From NCBI RefSeq assembly GCF_048128805.1, contig NC_136010.1:30009980-30073979 (forward strand): 64,000 nt of DNA. The letters are read 5' to 3'. The translations under genes were made by a program, and so were the position numbers. Under the pieces are notes generated by a model, which saw only the letters and a program-made list of their open reading frames with translations, ran no database searches and had not been told where the DNA came from. The stretch's first letter is position 1, and each line of letters begins with the position of its first letter. Of this stretch, positions 1-12,300 are shown piece by piece. This stretch comes from Centroberyx gerrardi (Eukaryota; Chordata; Actinopteri; Beryciformes; Berycidae).

Positions 1-137
1 TCCAGTTTGGCCGTTTAGCCTTCAAAATAAAAGCGTGAGATTTTAAAATAACAAACTTTACCCGATTTTCTACTGGCATGGGGATGAGTAGATAATGACT
101 GAATTTTCATTTTTGGGTGAGCTATTCCTTTAAAAGG
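1..137. repeat. Fragment of a dispersed fish MITE (AGTTCACCC family)
   Basis: The segment ends in a motif reading TGGGTGAGCTATTCCTTTAA, the reverse complement of the start of the longer copy at 15590-16120. It also shares its ACTTTACCCGATTTTCTACT stretch with that copy in inverse orientation. The first 35 bases instead resemble the CGTTTAGCCTTCAAAATAAA block in the arms of the foldback element at 40305-41170, so this is a chimeric or nested relic cut by the window edge. Confidence 0.6.
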
Positions 138-342
138 TTTTTGTCATGATATGACAAAAACTCAAATCTGAGTTTTGCTGGTATTTCAACACTTCTCCTT
201 ACTTACCCTTCTGGTGACTCCCTGACTTCCATATCTGTCAAAATAAAAAAAACAACAACAAAAAAACAACAAGATAATAAATAATAAACAATAAAAATAT
301 TACAAAATTATTTCAATATATCCACATCATTACTAAGTTCAC

Positions 343-642
343 CTGAGCAGTAGAAATGGTGGTACAGTGAGGGAGTGTTTTGGACCTCCTGCCTTATAGG
401 GGGTGTGCCATTGATTTCCTGCCTTGTTGGCTCTTCCACAGCACCCACTGTATTTGTTTTGGCTGAATGCTTTAGGTTAAGGTTTGTGCTTCCTGTGTCT
501 GTGGTTCGGTTGCTCTTCGCCAAAGCATTAGAATCCACTTGTGGAGCTTGCATCTCATCGCTGTCGTCAAACTCAAACTTCCCTCCCTGTTCGTCCTCAT
601 CCTCCTCTTCCTCCATGTGTGACGCCCCGTTAGATATAGACA
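343..642 (-). CDS. arhgef10l: First coding exon of an ARHGEF10-like Rho GEF (probable arhgef10l)
   Basis: Minus-strand exon with acceptor AG at 644-643 and donor CAG|GTGAAC after 343. The ATG is at 616-614, so about 91 codons are coding and the first 26 bases are 5'UTR. The visible peptide starts with a run of Glu/Asp and then reads KFEFDDSDE. ARHGEF10L and ARHGEF10 from other vertebrates have a similar acidic start followed by an FEFDDSDD or FDFDSGDE motif. The remainder is polar and low in similarity, and the catalytic DH domain would lie outside the window to the left. Position supports the call: in human, ARHGEF10L is the divergent neighbour of RCC2, as here. The family is a RhoA/B/C exchange factor. 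The call rests on one short motif plus synteny. Confidence 0.6.
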
Positions 643-1216
643 CTGAAAACGAGAAGCAAATGAGAAGTGTAAGACTAGTGCAGTACGTTTAGGCTAATCT
701 TCAAATTGTAGAACCGAGACTTCCTCTACGTAAGCATTATTGTGCTGAGAAGCCCTGTCTCCCAAACATGTCTAAAGAGGCAGTAGAGTGCCAGCTGTCA
801 AGGTTAACCAGGGATCAGTTTCTACTGGCAAGCTTGGCCGACATGGAAATAACAAAACTGACCTTATATCAGTAGTTTTGGAGGATTTCTGTGTCCAGGG
901 ATGTGGTGGAGGGTAAACCCACCGAAACTCATTTGACCCACATTTTTATTTACCGCTAAAACTATGATTGTCAAAAATAAGATTGCAGATAATCTGGTGG
1001 CATTGGCAGATGTGAGGTGAGTACATTTTCAATTCAAAATTTCAGCAGAGGCAGCGGATGAGGTCAATGAAAGGTCATTGCTAGCAACTGGAAATGGGCA
1101 AAGAAAAAAAATTTCCTTTAAAGAAATAACTCACCATTTTCATGTAAATGAATGTCTACTTTGCTGCTCTCTATCGTCAAATGATATAACACAATATTGA
1201 TTCATTGATTGTGCTT

Positions 1217-1220
<4 letters not shown>

Positions 1221-1247
<27 letters not shown>
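1221..1247. repeat. (TA)n microsatellite
   Basis: Uninterrupted TA dinucleotide tract. It produces a spurious Tyr-Ile ORF on the minus strand. Confidence 0.95.
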
Positions 1248-1252
<5 letters not shown>

Positions 1253-1420
1253 ATATTTTTATAAGGGGGGGGCATCTTTGGGAGGATACTGTATACCTTA
1301 ACAAAATCCTGCAGTGTTCATACACCCTCAGTGCTGCAGTACTGACAACCTTCAGCTGAACTCAACTAAACCAGATCTTAGAGGAGTGCCTATCCCTCAT
1401 TTTCATAACTGTATTTTGTT

Positions 1421-2178
1421 TGTAGATTGGAGTTCGTTCTACAAATATGTCTCAGAGGCAGAGCTGCCCTGGAGGCAGAAATTCTCATTGGTTGAGTTAC
1501 ATCTTAGTGGGCGGTGCCAAAGAACCACAGTTTTTCTGGCAGAGTAACGTTAGACTGAAGCTCAGTGAAAAAGACAAGAGGTAAGAGAGGAGGAAGCTAA
1601 CAATATGAAGCCTTGCACTCTTGCTACTAACTGAAAAAAATGCAGTCTAGCCATACTAAGTTATCTGGGTTAGCTAAATTCAAACTAGCCATACTAGCCT
1701 ATAGCTAACTAAGCTAGTCAGCTCCCCTAGCTCCTAAGTTCAAAGTTCAAACTAGTCATACTAGCCTATAGCTGTCCAGGTAAGCTAGTTCGCTAGCTGC
1801 TGACCTTCCAAGACAATGAATGCCATGGTCATGAATGAAAGAAAAAATGAAATCATTGCCATTTCGATTTTTTATTTTGCCCTGCGATGGACTGGGGACC
1901 TGTTCAGGGAATTTTCCTGCCTTCCGCCCAATGCATGCTGGGATAGGCTCCAGCTCCCCCGAACTTTGAATAAGATTAAGCCGGTATGGAAAATGGATGG
2001 ATGGACAACAGTTCCTTCTTTGCCGTTCAAGTTTGCCAGTTAGTTAACTTGCGTTCCAAAAAACTGTGGTTCTTTGGCTCCACCCACTGAGGTTTAACTC
2101 AACCAATGACATTATTTCTGCCTCCAGAACAGCTCTGCCTCCAAAAATGTTTGTATTTCTAAAACTCCAATCTGCATT
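1421..2178. repeat. Imperfect inverted repeat (foldback) enclosing a LINE/SINE tail
   Basis: Left arm about 1421-1539 and right arm about 2053-2178 are inverted copies. GATTGGAGTT, GAGGCAGAGCTG, TTGGTTGAGTTA and CCAAAGAACCACAG occur in order on the plus strand of the left arm and on the minus strand of the right arm. Inside are a direct repeat with core ACTAGCCTATAGCT (about 1678 and 1744) and the LINE/SINE-like tail at 1880-2004. Confidence 0.75.
1880..2004 (+). mobile_element. 3' tail of an L2-type LINE or derived SINE
   Basis: The segment starts CCTGCGATGGACTGGGGACC, contains GCATGCTGGGATAGGCTCCA, and ends in tandem ATGG units. This is a very common 3' tail in fish LINE/SINE families. Only the tail is present, as expected of a 5'-truncated copy. 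Confidence 0.8.
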
Positions 2179-3029
2179 TTGATTCATTTTTCATATTTCT
2201 AGGTTGAACCATAAAGCCTGTCAGAGTAGAAAGCCTAACCTAGGATGAGTGGCCGGCCCTCTGTTAGGTGATAGGCTAAACAGATCGTTGACTCCTCAGC
2301 AGCGTGGGAAATGTAGAGTGTTACAGGTACAGTAACCCTGTAGCTGTCGCTCCTTATCAGCACCACACATGACTTGTACACATGCCCAACAATCATTTAC
2401 TTTTAAATCTTGTGGCTATATTACAGCAGATTTCACAATAACCTATTAGGTGTTTGGTAGAACTGAAATGTAAACAAAAAAAAACAAAAACTGAAAAAGC
2501 ATCCTCTTCATCTTTGGGAGAAGAAAAAAATAATAATAATAACAGCACACATTTGAATATCTTCAGTTTCCTTTCCTATATTGTACATTCTTTCCAGCAT
2601 TTTGCGCCAGAGGGAGGCATTTAGAGTTCACTGTGCCAATCCTACCGGCTGCTGCTGCTAAATGCCCCTCTGCCTGACAGAAGTATTTGTGTCAAGGTTG
2701 TCCAAGAAACATATGGCCTGGAGAAGCTTGGTCCTTCTTAGACAGCATATGGTAAGTAGGCTAGTGGGCCCTTCCCCAGAGCAGCAGGGGATTAATGAGT
2801 CAATCTCCAGTGACAGCTATAGGCCTTTCCTGAGCCCCGGGTTCATGTTTGGAGTTTGAAGCGGGTCAGACACAAAACCCTTTTCTCATAATGTTTACCC
2901 TTATGACACGTTGTTGTGCATTAAGGGGTGACATTCTGAAACGAACAGGGATGTAGTGGATGGCAAACCCATCTAAACAGAGTATATCATGGGATCTAAA
3001 TCGTGCTGACATAAACTCATAGTATAGAT

Positions 3030-3365
3030 CAGTGATTCTCAACCTTTTTCATATCAAGGACCCCTAATTTAGTCCACAATAGGGCCACATACCCATTTGA
3101 TGAGATTTTGTCTCTCGAACCCAAGTATGAGAATATTTTTATTGTTAGATATGATTTTGTCCAGACTTCCATGACTGTCTGTATTGTAGGTAGAGAGATA
3201 AGAGTGAAACTATGATCAAAATAGTCATTCTTCTACATTCTCTAATTGTGTTAACTTGTAAATTAAATAATGGTGAAGTTTAACAATTCATCAATTTGCT
3301 GTGGACCCCCTGGAACTCCCTTAAGGACCCCTAGTGGTCCCCGAACCCCACATTGAGAACCACTG
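3030..3365. mobile_element. hAT-type MITE with terminal inverted repeats
   Basis: The 336-bp element begins CAGTGATTCTCAACC and ends TTGAGAACCACTG, giving terminal inverted repeats typical of hAT. The flanks GTATAGAT and ATATAGAT form an 8-bp target duplication matching at 7 of 8 positions. There is no coding capacity. A related relic lies at 60297-60345. Confidence 0.85.
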
Positions 3366-4785
3366 ATATAGATCATAGTAAGTATCAAATTCATGCAAGT
3401 TATATGAGGTTAGGTTCTTTAACAAAAACAAAAGTGCATATTGTGTACAGTCCAATGGCGCATTCATGGTGATGACATCTAGACCTAATTAAAGATCAAT
3501 TCAGTAATTAATGATCAGTTTAGTAATCAATGATCAGCTGACTTCATCTCATCTATGGAGAATACAGTAATGTTTGCAAACATACTGTAGCTAATATAGC
3601 ATATTACATACATATAGAAGCACTGTTCATAAGTCAATGTGATTTTATATAAAATGCTAGAGTAGGCCTATGTGTTGTCTTACCAGGACAAGAAGATTTA
3701 GCTAGCCTATATAAATTGCCATACATCACTGTATGGCAGCAGTCCATGTAAAACCCAGAAGTATGTGTGATGCCATCAAGATTAAGATTTACATACAAAG
3801 ACGAGTTGTGTGAAAAATGACAGCTAAGATACAAAGTTTCAAAGTAGCAGAACTTTTACTGCCTTTTATTATATACTGCTCAGACTTGATTTGTAGGAAA
3901 TGATTTTTACCACACCGTGACAAAGTTTCATAGCACCTTATGATGATCACTGACAGAAGATCATTGCATACCCATCTTATTATTTACCACTATGTCACTG
4001 GGAACAAAGTCAGTCGAGGAGGGCCTGGAGCATTCTTTTAATCCAAGGTTTTTGAATGAGGGAAGGTTGCTTGGGTACTTGGTTTTAAATGATGGTATTA
4101 ATAAGCAGTATTATGGAGATATATCACCTATCACAACTAAATTGGCCCAACCCAGCATGATTTATACCTAGTCCATGCTTCAGTGTCCAGTCTTTCCAAT
4201 GGTGTCTTGCCTTCCTGTGATTAGCATGTACAGCAAAGACACTGACACAGGTTATACTGAACATCAATTATGACTCACCCAAAGGATGATGGATGAGTGG
4301 ATGTGGAGAGGCCATGTTGGGTCCTTCCTAATAATCACATCAGCTTCTGTGAACACAAATCAGATGTGATATACACAGGAAAAACTGACATATTCATTTT
4401 CGAAAAACATCATCATGTCAGAATTTTAACACTGTAAATGTGAAATATAGTATGCCCAGCTGTGGCCTGTTAATCAAAGTCATTTCTGTGGATTTTCCAT
4501 GTCAGTGATGGGCTTGTCAAGATCTCAAACCTGAAATATAATGATTAGTTTTTCAGTTACTGGCACACATGTTGTCCCATGTGACTCAGCATGGTTTAAC
4601 AGGAAATCCTATAGTAAACACCTCTAGTTCTTGTCACTGCATGTTGCAGTGACTAAACAGCCAAAAACGTGCATGCTCTGTAGTTCACCAACCTCAAACC
4701 AAACCTCACAAGGCAGCTGATCTGATGGGTTTATGCTCAACTGAAAAGGAACTTGTGAGATCGCCCCAAAGTAGCATCCAAGACG

Positions 4786-4965
4786 AATACTCAGGTCTGA
4801 AAACAGTCATTCAAAAATACTCAGGTCTGAAAACGAGCATTCAAAACAAATACTCAGGTCTGAAAACGAGCATTCAAAACAAATACTCAGGTCTGAAAAC
4901 AAACATTTAGAACAAATACTCAGGTCTGAAAGCAAGCATTCAAAACAAATACTCAGGTCTAGACG
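4786..4965. repeat. 33-bp minisatellite, about 5.5 units
   Basis: Tandem units share the core AATACTCAGGTCTGAAAAC and are spaced about 33 bp apart. Because 33 is a multiple of three, both strands stay open with an 11-residue repeat. The ORFs are a by-product, with no sign of a real gene. Confidence 0.9.
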
Positions 4966-5648
4966 CAAAACGTGTACACCTGAATATGCACACAAAGAAA
5001 TGTGATGGAAATAGTACTGATATGATGAGAAACCAACGATCAGCTGCATTCTCCAATAGAAATGTACTGGAGTATTGCGTTCCTTCTCAATCATGAAACA
5101 TCACATTACTCACACATGATGTGCACACAGACATAAAGACCAGCAGCAGCTTGGGAATCCATGTGGAGGACCCAGGTATACTTGTATTTAGTTGTGTTTT
5201 TTGCCAGCGGCTACATGAGCAAGTTACATTCCTCAGGCCTGTGCAGCGAATCCAGACTTGTCCTTTCCCAGACTCAGTCACCTAACACAGCTTAACAAGC
5301 CACTAAAATATGAAACGATGCTTTATAATAATTCTCAAAACTGGGAAATTTACCATAAAATGATGGACTTATCTGTAGACATAAAAATAAAAAAGAATCC
5401 TGAGGTAGGTCTTAAGTGAGGCCTGCAACTGTGCTTGCCGCCAAAAAATAAACTGAATGAACTTTTATTAACAACCTTGATAGCAGCAAATGTAGTTGTA
5501 AGTGTTCTGATAAATGGACTGTGAATGGAACATTCTCTTTGTGTGTGTTCAAATTGTGCCAAGATGAAAGGAGACAAAATAGATGAATAATTCACAAGAC
5601 ATCCATCATCTAGATATTGTGGGCTTGGCTACTGAATGGACAATAGCT

Positions 5649-5669
5649 GAGAGAGAGAGAGAGAGAGAG
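5649..5669. repeat. (GA)n microsatellite
   Basis: Plain GA dinucleotide tract in the arhgef10l-like intron. Confidence 0.95.
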
Positions 5670-6750
5670 TAGGCTACTGCTGTAATCTCTGATGGGAGAA
5701 CAGCGTCTGAATTGTTCGGACTGAAGGAAACTATCGACTCCCACTGCAAAGACAGCGTTCAGTCCGAGCCTTAACCCAAACAACGAGGAGACAAGATGAA
5801 GGCGCGTTCTTGCAATGGCATTTCATTGAAAGCTGATGAACTCCACTGTAAACTATAGGCAACGATGATGAGGTCAAGTCTGATTAAAATAGCTGAAAAG
5901 TTCTAGACATTGCCTTGGACGGAGGAAAAGTGAACAGGATATCTGCAAGACCCACATCTTTTCTCAGAGCTGAAACAGGGAAAATGACACTGACTATTGG
6001 TTATGAAAGTTATATTGTGAAGACACAACTTGGCATGGATCTGCAGTCTATCATACTGTTCTGACCAATAAAGCTTTATTGGTCCATCTTCAGCAGGTCA
6101 TGCAGGCTGTCATGTTGCTGTCACTTAACTCCTACCCATGTCTTCCAATCCACTGACATGAAATATTACAATACATGGCTCCTACAGACCTACTGTACAA
6201 ATTATATTTATGACCAATTGCTATTGCTATTGCTACAGTACTAGCCTATATGAATGGTATATACCTCCTGAATACATAATTCATTCTGTCTTGCACTGAG
6301 CAGTGGAATGGAGCTTTTCAACCTCTAGTGGAAAGCCTGTGAACTCATGCTTTAGCACTGCAGAGGCTCTTTTCCCCCCCTTCACATTGGGATTCCATCA
6401 TTTTTCTCTCAAAAATAAACTCAAGATCTTCACTGTCTTAATGAGCAGCATTCCTCCCTGGTGTAACTTATTCAGGAGTGCGCAGTGTCACTCACCTGCC
6501 GTCTAAAGGTCATCATGCATGGAGCCCATAAATAAGAGTTGAATTCAGGCAGAATTAACCATACTACAGTCTCATCCACTTGGACTCTCTAAACCGCTGA
6601 CATTAGCCAAAGGAAATGTGCTATATGAAAGGAAAATGAGCTCACTTTGCTCGCATAGTTGCCTCTTCATCACCGTTTGTAAGCTTTTTTTTTGTTGCTA
6701 TATAGTACGACGCAGAGGATGAAAGGGGGGCAGAGACAATAAGCTCTTAC

Positions 6751-7010
6751 CTCAAGTTCCTCCAGGGACAATCCACCGGCTGTCCCATCAGCTTCCCCGG
6801 CCTCTTACTAACATCGCTGCGGTTTAGCACAAGCTCCCCCAGGAAACTCTCCTTTTTTTGTCGAGTTTTCCCCTCCCTCTTCTCCCAGTCCGTCTCCCTG
6901 CAGTGCAAGGAGGAGCGCCGTCTATAACACTTGATGTGTACAATGCTGTAGTATGGGGCGGAGATCACTGCTGACAGACAGCCATCTGCAAATCCTGGAT
7001 CCGCTCTCTC
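6751..7010 (-). other. arhgef10l: Putative non-coding exon 1 of the arhgef10l-like gene
   Basis: A strong minus-strand donor, CTTGAG|GTAAGAG, sits at 6751/6750 next to a more GC-rich stretch ending near a CT-rich tract at about 7000. No coding start continues into the exon at 342-642, so this would be 5'UTR. The 5' limit is a guess because no TATA box or initiator is evident. Confidence 0.4.
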
Positions 7011-8100
7011 TCTCTCAGGGCGAGTAGGCTGAGCTGGGATGACAGAGACACAGAGAGCACGTTATGTGATGAAGATATATTTCCAACTCTGTGGGTGCAC
7101 TATGCGTATTTGACTGAAGTGACGTTTCAGCCTGGCATTTGAGAAAATGCATGCGCAGCAGCATAGCTTCAAATATGACGCACGTCTGTCACCTTGGATA
7201 TTATTTGTTTAACAAATAAATTGCTAAAAAGGAAGAGAATCGTAATTTATCTGCATTCAAGTGAGACCAATACCTCAATATCGCATTAGGGGCGCTAACC
7301 AGTTTATTTATAAGGGGTTTAATTGGTTAGGCTACATTTTAATAACAATAACCGTATCATATTTTTTTAACAGCCGAACTACCGAGAGCAACGAGTTTAG
7401 ATTTCCCAAGCATACGTTGTGGTCACTCTCCGATTCTCGGCCGAGTCGGAAATTCGTTCAATTTTATGTTGCTTTGCTTATCGGCAAACGTAGGCTTCAC
7501 AGCTGATGGAACATAACCATATTCCTTCGTCATTGGGGTCTCGTGGTAAATTCAGCATACGTATAAAGCAGAAATAAGATGTAATCATTTAGAATTGGAT
7601 CACAATATTGTTCACTACCGCCCTCTACAATCTATTTTGCGGAAGAACATTGTGGGAACAACCAATCCTAAAAAGTTGAGATGCTATTGAAATAAAATGC
7701 TGCCTGATGTAGGCTATGCCGAATTTAAGAGTGGTTCCTAATTCGTGTATAGTCGTGGGTATGTATTTTTGCAGTAGTTATATAACATTACTGCCAGAAT
7801 ATTGAAGAGAGTTTGGCGTTACATTCTCTCCATACGAGAGTGACGTGTCGGTTCTAGACGCCGTTGTGTCTTTTTTTGTAGTTTCAGCGGCAAGCAAGTG
7901 AGATATTAAATTAAACATAAAATAGAACGTGAACACAGTGTTCATTCCACCCCGACAGTTCTTAAATGCAGGTATTAAAGAAAACAATGTTTTTCTTAAA
8001 CTGCAGATAATTCCTCGTATGTGTTGAAGTGTGGTTTTAAGATCAGTTTAGTTGTAGTGTTAATGTGTTTGGTTTCCTGTATGAATAGTAAATGAGAACC
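7010..8100. promoter_or_regulatory. Presumed divergent promoter region between arhgef10l-like and rcc2
   Basis: About 1.1 kb separates the two putative non-coding first exons, which are transcribed away from each other. No clear TATA box or long CpG island was seen. The assignment is positional only. Confidence 0.35.
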
Positions 8101-8188
8101 ACGTGGTGTGAAAGCAGACTGCAGCTTCTTTTGTTCAAATCAATCAAACCAGAGACGGACAGAGAGCTGCTGAATCAGGAAATCGCCG
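8100..8188 (+). other. rcc2: Putative 5'UTR exon of rcc2
   Basis: The exon ends in a good donor, ATCGCCG|GTACGTAA, at 8188/8189 with no usable open start upstream. The coding exon begins at 9386, so this fits a non-coding exon 1. The left edge is approximate. Confidence 0.45.
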
Positions 8189-9399
8189 GTACGTAATTGA
8201 TTCTTAGCTTTATGGAATTAAAAGAAACATTATTCGAAGCCACAGAGGCCGCGCGTGATCTAAACTTAAAATGTGTCTAGTTGAGAAAAGATTTGAAAAG
8301 TTTTATGTGGTAGCAGCGTTTCATCCAGTGTTCATGTCTTTGTTTAGAGTGCCAGTTAGCTTAGACTAGCAAGGTAACGTTAGCTTATTGAACCCCAACA
8401 GTAAGTTATTTTGGTTATCTTACATAAATCTGGTTGAGTTTCGGGTTTAGGGAAATTACTGTTATTTTTGTATAACATCCAGACTTTGCATTGCTCGTCT
8501 TTGGCAGCAGCTATAACTTGAACTGTTTGGTGTTAGCCGGTCAGCTCGGCTGCTAGCTAGCCATTATGTGAACAAAGAGCGACAGTGGTTAGCTACTTAA
8601 CCCAACGTTAGCCCAATGAATACCAGCTAGCTACTGGACGGTACTGGAGTAAATTTACTGGTTTGCTACTTGTCGGCTTTTCTGTCGCTAGTTTACACTC
8701 CACTTGCTGGTTGTTAGATGGCTAATGAAGAACGTAAATCGAGAAAATATACCAATTTTCAATTCTATATGGCCGGCACGGGCTAATTTAGTCTTCCATT
8801 GTATAGTAAACTTTATTTGTGCAGCACCTTTCTAAGCACACAATCACAAGTGTTTCAGTATTTGTGTGTGTGTGTGTGTGTGTTCATCTCATGGCAGTAA
8901 AGTTTCAGCATAAACCTGAATGGCTCTTTTGCTCAAGGTTGAAAAGTTAATTAAATGAAAAGGTGTGGTGTTACAGTAATGCGCCATATATTTGCACAAC
9001 CTGTGTGTAGCCTAAATGCTGTAAGATCTATTGTTTTTCATCGTATTCAAACATTCTTTCTTTGGTAGAGTGCCCATATATTTCATTTACATTTTTCATT
9101 TGTTTTTGTCTTTGTCTCAGTATGTTCTGCTGCTATTTTGCACACATTAATGTTGTACTCCATAGTTATTTCATTCATACACTTCTATTCAACATGTTTT
9201 GAAATTAACAGTTAACCCAATTTCCCCTCAGGATTGTGAAAATTGTGTCCTATCTTAAATTACATTCAATCACATAGGAATACCACATGATTCTGTTAGT
9301 CTGACTTTGGCACTAGTTTTACAATTACTTCCCCCTACAGTCCTCCTCCATGAACTATAAACCACTGCCTCTTTCCACCTAACAGCTTCTGAGTGAAAG

Positions 9400-12300
9400 A
9401 TGCCTCGTAAGAAGGTGACAGAGGTTTCAGGGAATGGCGGGGTGAACAAGAAGAGGGCCAGTGGCAAAAGAAAAGAGAGAGACTTCAGCAGTGACGATGA
9501 GTTTGACTATGAGCAGGAGAACAACAAAAAGCCTGGCAAGCCTGCCGTCAAGTCCGGTCTCCAGCCTGTCACCGTCGCAGACGATGTTAAGGAGAAAATA
9601 GTGAGTTTTAAGCACTTTATATTATATACTTTTTTTTTAACATTGAAGAACTGGCCTCTACTACGCCAAGATTTAGGTTGATGAACTTAAAATGTAGGCT
9701 AAAGCTTGGTACTTAACTTTATGCTGTCATTTCTACAGAAACTTGAGTACCCAAAGGTCAAGGGTCAATTGCTCATCTTTGGAGCAACCAACTGGGATTT
9801 AATTGGAAGAAAGGAGGTGCCCAAACAACAAGGTATGACACTTTGGAATTGCACTTTTTGGGTCTGGTCAAGGGTTGGACTAATAGCTGGGGCTGGTTGT
9901 GGCCTTTTCTTAAAAATGGGATCTGGTCCAGTGTCATCCACCTCCTAACAAGATGCAAAAATTGATGCTAAAGCAACATTTTGATCAGCTGCCACACAAG
10001 TATGCATGAATATGTTCTGTGATTCAGTGAAGAGTTTTAGTGTCCCATGATCTACATGCTGTTTCAGAGGCTTTTCCACCCTGACGAGAATAACTTCTGG
10101 GGGAAGCGCTAAGCACATTTTGTTTTGAGAACTTTTAATCCTGACCATGAAAATGGTCAATTTAAAAGATACTGAATGTCTGCACAAAATATCGGCAGCT
10201 TCAGTCCACAAATACTGCTATCAGCATGAGCCCACATCAGTCCAACCGCAATCTAGTCCATGCTATTTTGTGACGCAGTGTAGTCAAAAAGTTATTGTTT
10301 TTGATGTGAATTCTGTGTTCTATTACATACCTGCTCCATTTGCTGAACTGTGCCTCACATAGCCTAGCGTGTAGATGATATCTTGTATGTTGTATTGAGT
10401 TTGCAGTAGGACGGAATCAAAGGATTGATTAGTAAAAGGCTGTCTGCAGTAGGGAATATTGATGGATCTGTCATCCAGCGTGGGACTCTGCTATAAACCC
10501 CAAAACAAAGCCTGTCTTAATTGAATTGCCTTTTGCAATTGTATGCTACTCACAAAGATGTGACTGAACAGTGGGATGATTGTACTTTGTGGGTTGAATG
10601 GGTTAATTATATATTTTTTGTTTTTGTCTCTCCATTAATCAAGATTAAAAAAACAGGCAGTCCTTGACAACATACCTGGATAAACAAATGTCAAAAAGTA
10701 GTGATGATCCTAACTAGAAAATAACTCTTAAATCCGCCTACTCTCCACTTTGGAACTCTTTATATGATACAAAATTTTGTGTGTCTCACCTTGCAAACCT
10801 TGTCTTCATGTCTTCAGTGATAGAGGCCATCTCCATCAAATATGCGTTGAAGGAAAACAAATGAAGATTTTGATTGATCAATTTGTGATTGGAACTTTCA
10901 GTATTATGTCAGAACATTAAGATCTTACCAATTTCTTCAAAGTCTGAATATATCATGATTATTTTACAGAAAACAGGGCATCCTGCAAGTTTCTGAACTT
11001 TAACTCTGGTGGCCAAAGGCAGTATTACATTCAAGTAGACAAAACTGAGTAAAACTGATCATTTTAACAGGAAGGAGTTTCATAAGGGGAATGTCCATTT
11101 CTACACATTAGATATACACAAATATCCATGAAATGGTAAAGGTCTGAGGCTGACAAAAGTATGCCCACATGTGATTTTCTACTGTTGAAGATGAACCACA
11201 ACAATAAGTTTATGACAATTTGTTTTGATAAATGGCTTGTTTTTAAGTTATCCATAAGTTATATTGGTCGCCCCAGTAATCCTGCAAAAACAATGAGAGT
11301 TTTGTCCTGTTTCTTTGATACACCACTGAAAATAATGCTTCAATAAAAGGTGGAGGTTTTAGACCATAATTGATAATTAATTTCTCAATAACTACTTGGA
11401 ATTTAAAGCCCCAGCTCCATTTTTGTTCCTATACAGTACTAGGTAGTTAAGGAATATGTACATGGTAAATTAAGTGATTCTGTGGTACAGGTCCAACAGC
11501 CTGATCCATGTCCCATTGTTTATGCTTTGTCAGAAGTGCTACTGAGCACCGCCTGAAACAAACTTCTGAAAGCCCTGAACCTTCATGATTTTGCAGAACA
11601 TTACGATATGTAGGAGGTGCTTAAGGTACTTGCAGGCTGTCCCATCAAAGAAGCATAGCTCCACACACAACTTCAGCAGCTGTATCTCTCCCCCTGCAGC
11701 TCCACTCGCCTCAGTGTTTGAACCCCAAAACATTTGGTAACAAATGCAAGGGGTCTTCAGGTCCTGAAAACCTGAAAAGTGGCATGAATTTGATTTACTT
11801 AAATTCAAGGCCTTCACTTGTAGAGGTCTTTAAAATGTTACCCTGGTTTTCTAGTGTGAAATCACTGTACTACATGGAGAATAAAAATACTGAAGGTGAG
11901 TGGACTGCCCAGAATACATAGATGACACATTGACTGTATTTGGGTACACACGCATATCTCTTTGTTTGAGATACATAGGCCGTATATGTGTTTAACCCAC
12001 TGAGACGCCCTTGGCACTCTGTGGTCTGTGGCTGCGGTGAAGCCCCTAATTCAGTAATGTCTTTTCATATGTATGCACGCTTTCTCCTGCTCCCTGCTGT
12101 GGTTCCATTGATGCCTGGGACATGGTATGGATTGCCCCGGCCCAGCATTGCCTTGCTACACTGGTATACGCTGCTAAGTCTGCATTGTTTAGACTCGGTG
12201 GGGGTTGGGTGCATTGGTAGGAGCAGGTGCATAGACAAAGACCATTTCTACACGGGTGAGATACTGAGATACTGCGCCTGAAAGTCACACAGGAACGACG

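Larger units (their letters stand above)
643..6750 (-). other. Long first intron of the arhgef10l-like gene
   Basis: Intron between the 5'UTR exon and the first coding exon. No convincing exon seen. It holds a (TA)n tract, an inverted-repeat structure with a LINE tail (1421-2178), a hAT-type MITE (3030-3365), a 33-bp minisatellite (4786-4965) and a (GA)n tract (5649-5669). Nothing recognised in the remainder. Confidence 0.5.

Noticed and set aside
375-692. 105-codon plus-strand ORF rich in Ser
   Set aside because: Antisense of the acidic arhgef10l-like exon; the Ser run mirrors the Glu run on the minus strand.
11539-11817. 92-codon minus-strand ORF in rcc2 intron 3
   Set aside because: No domain, no splice context, and codons typical of random AT-rich DNA.
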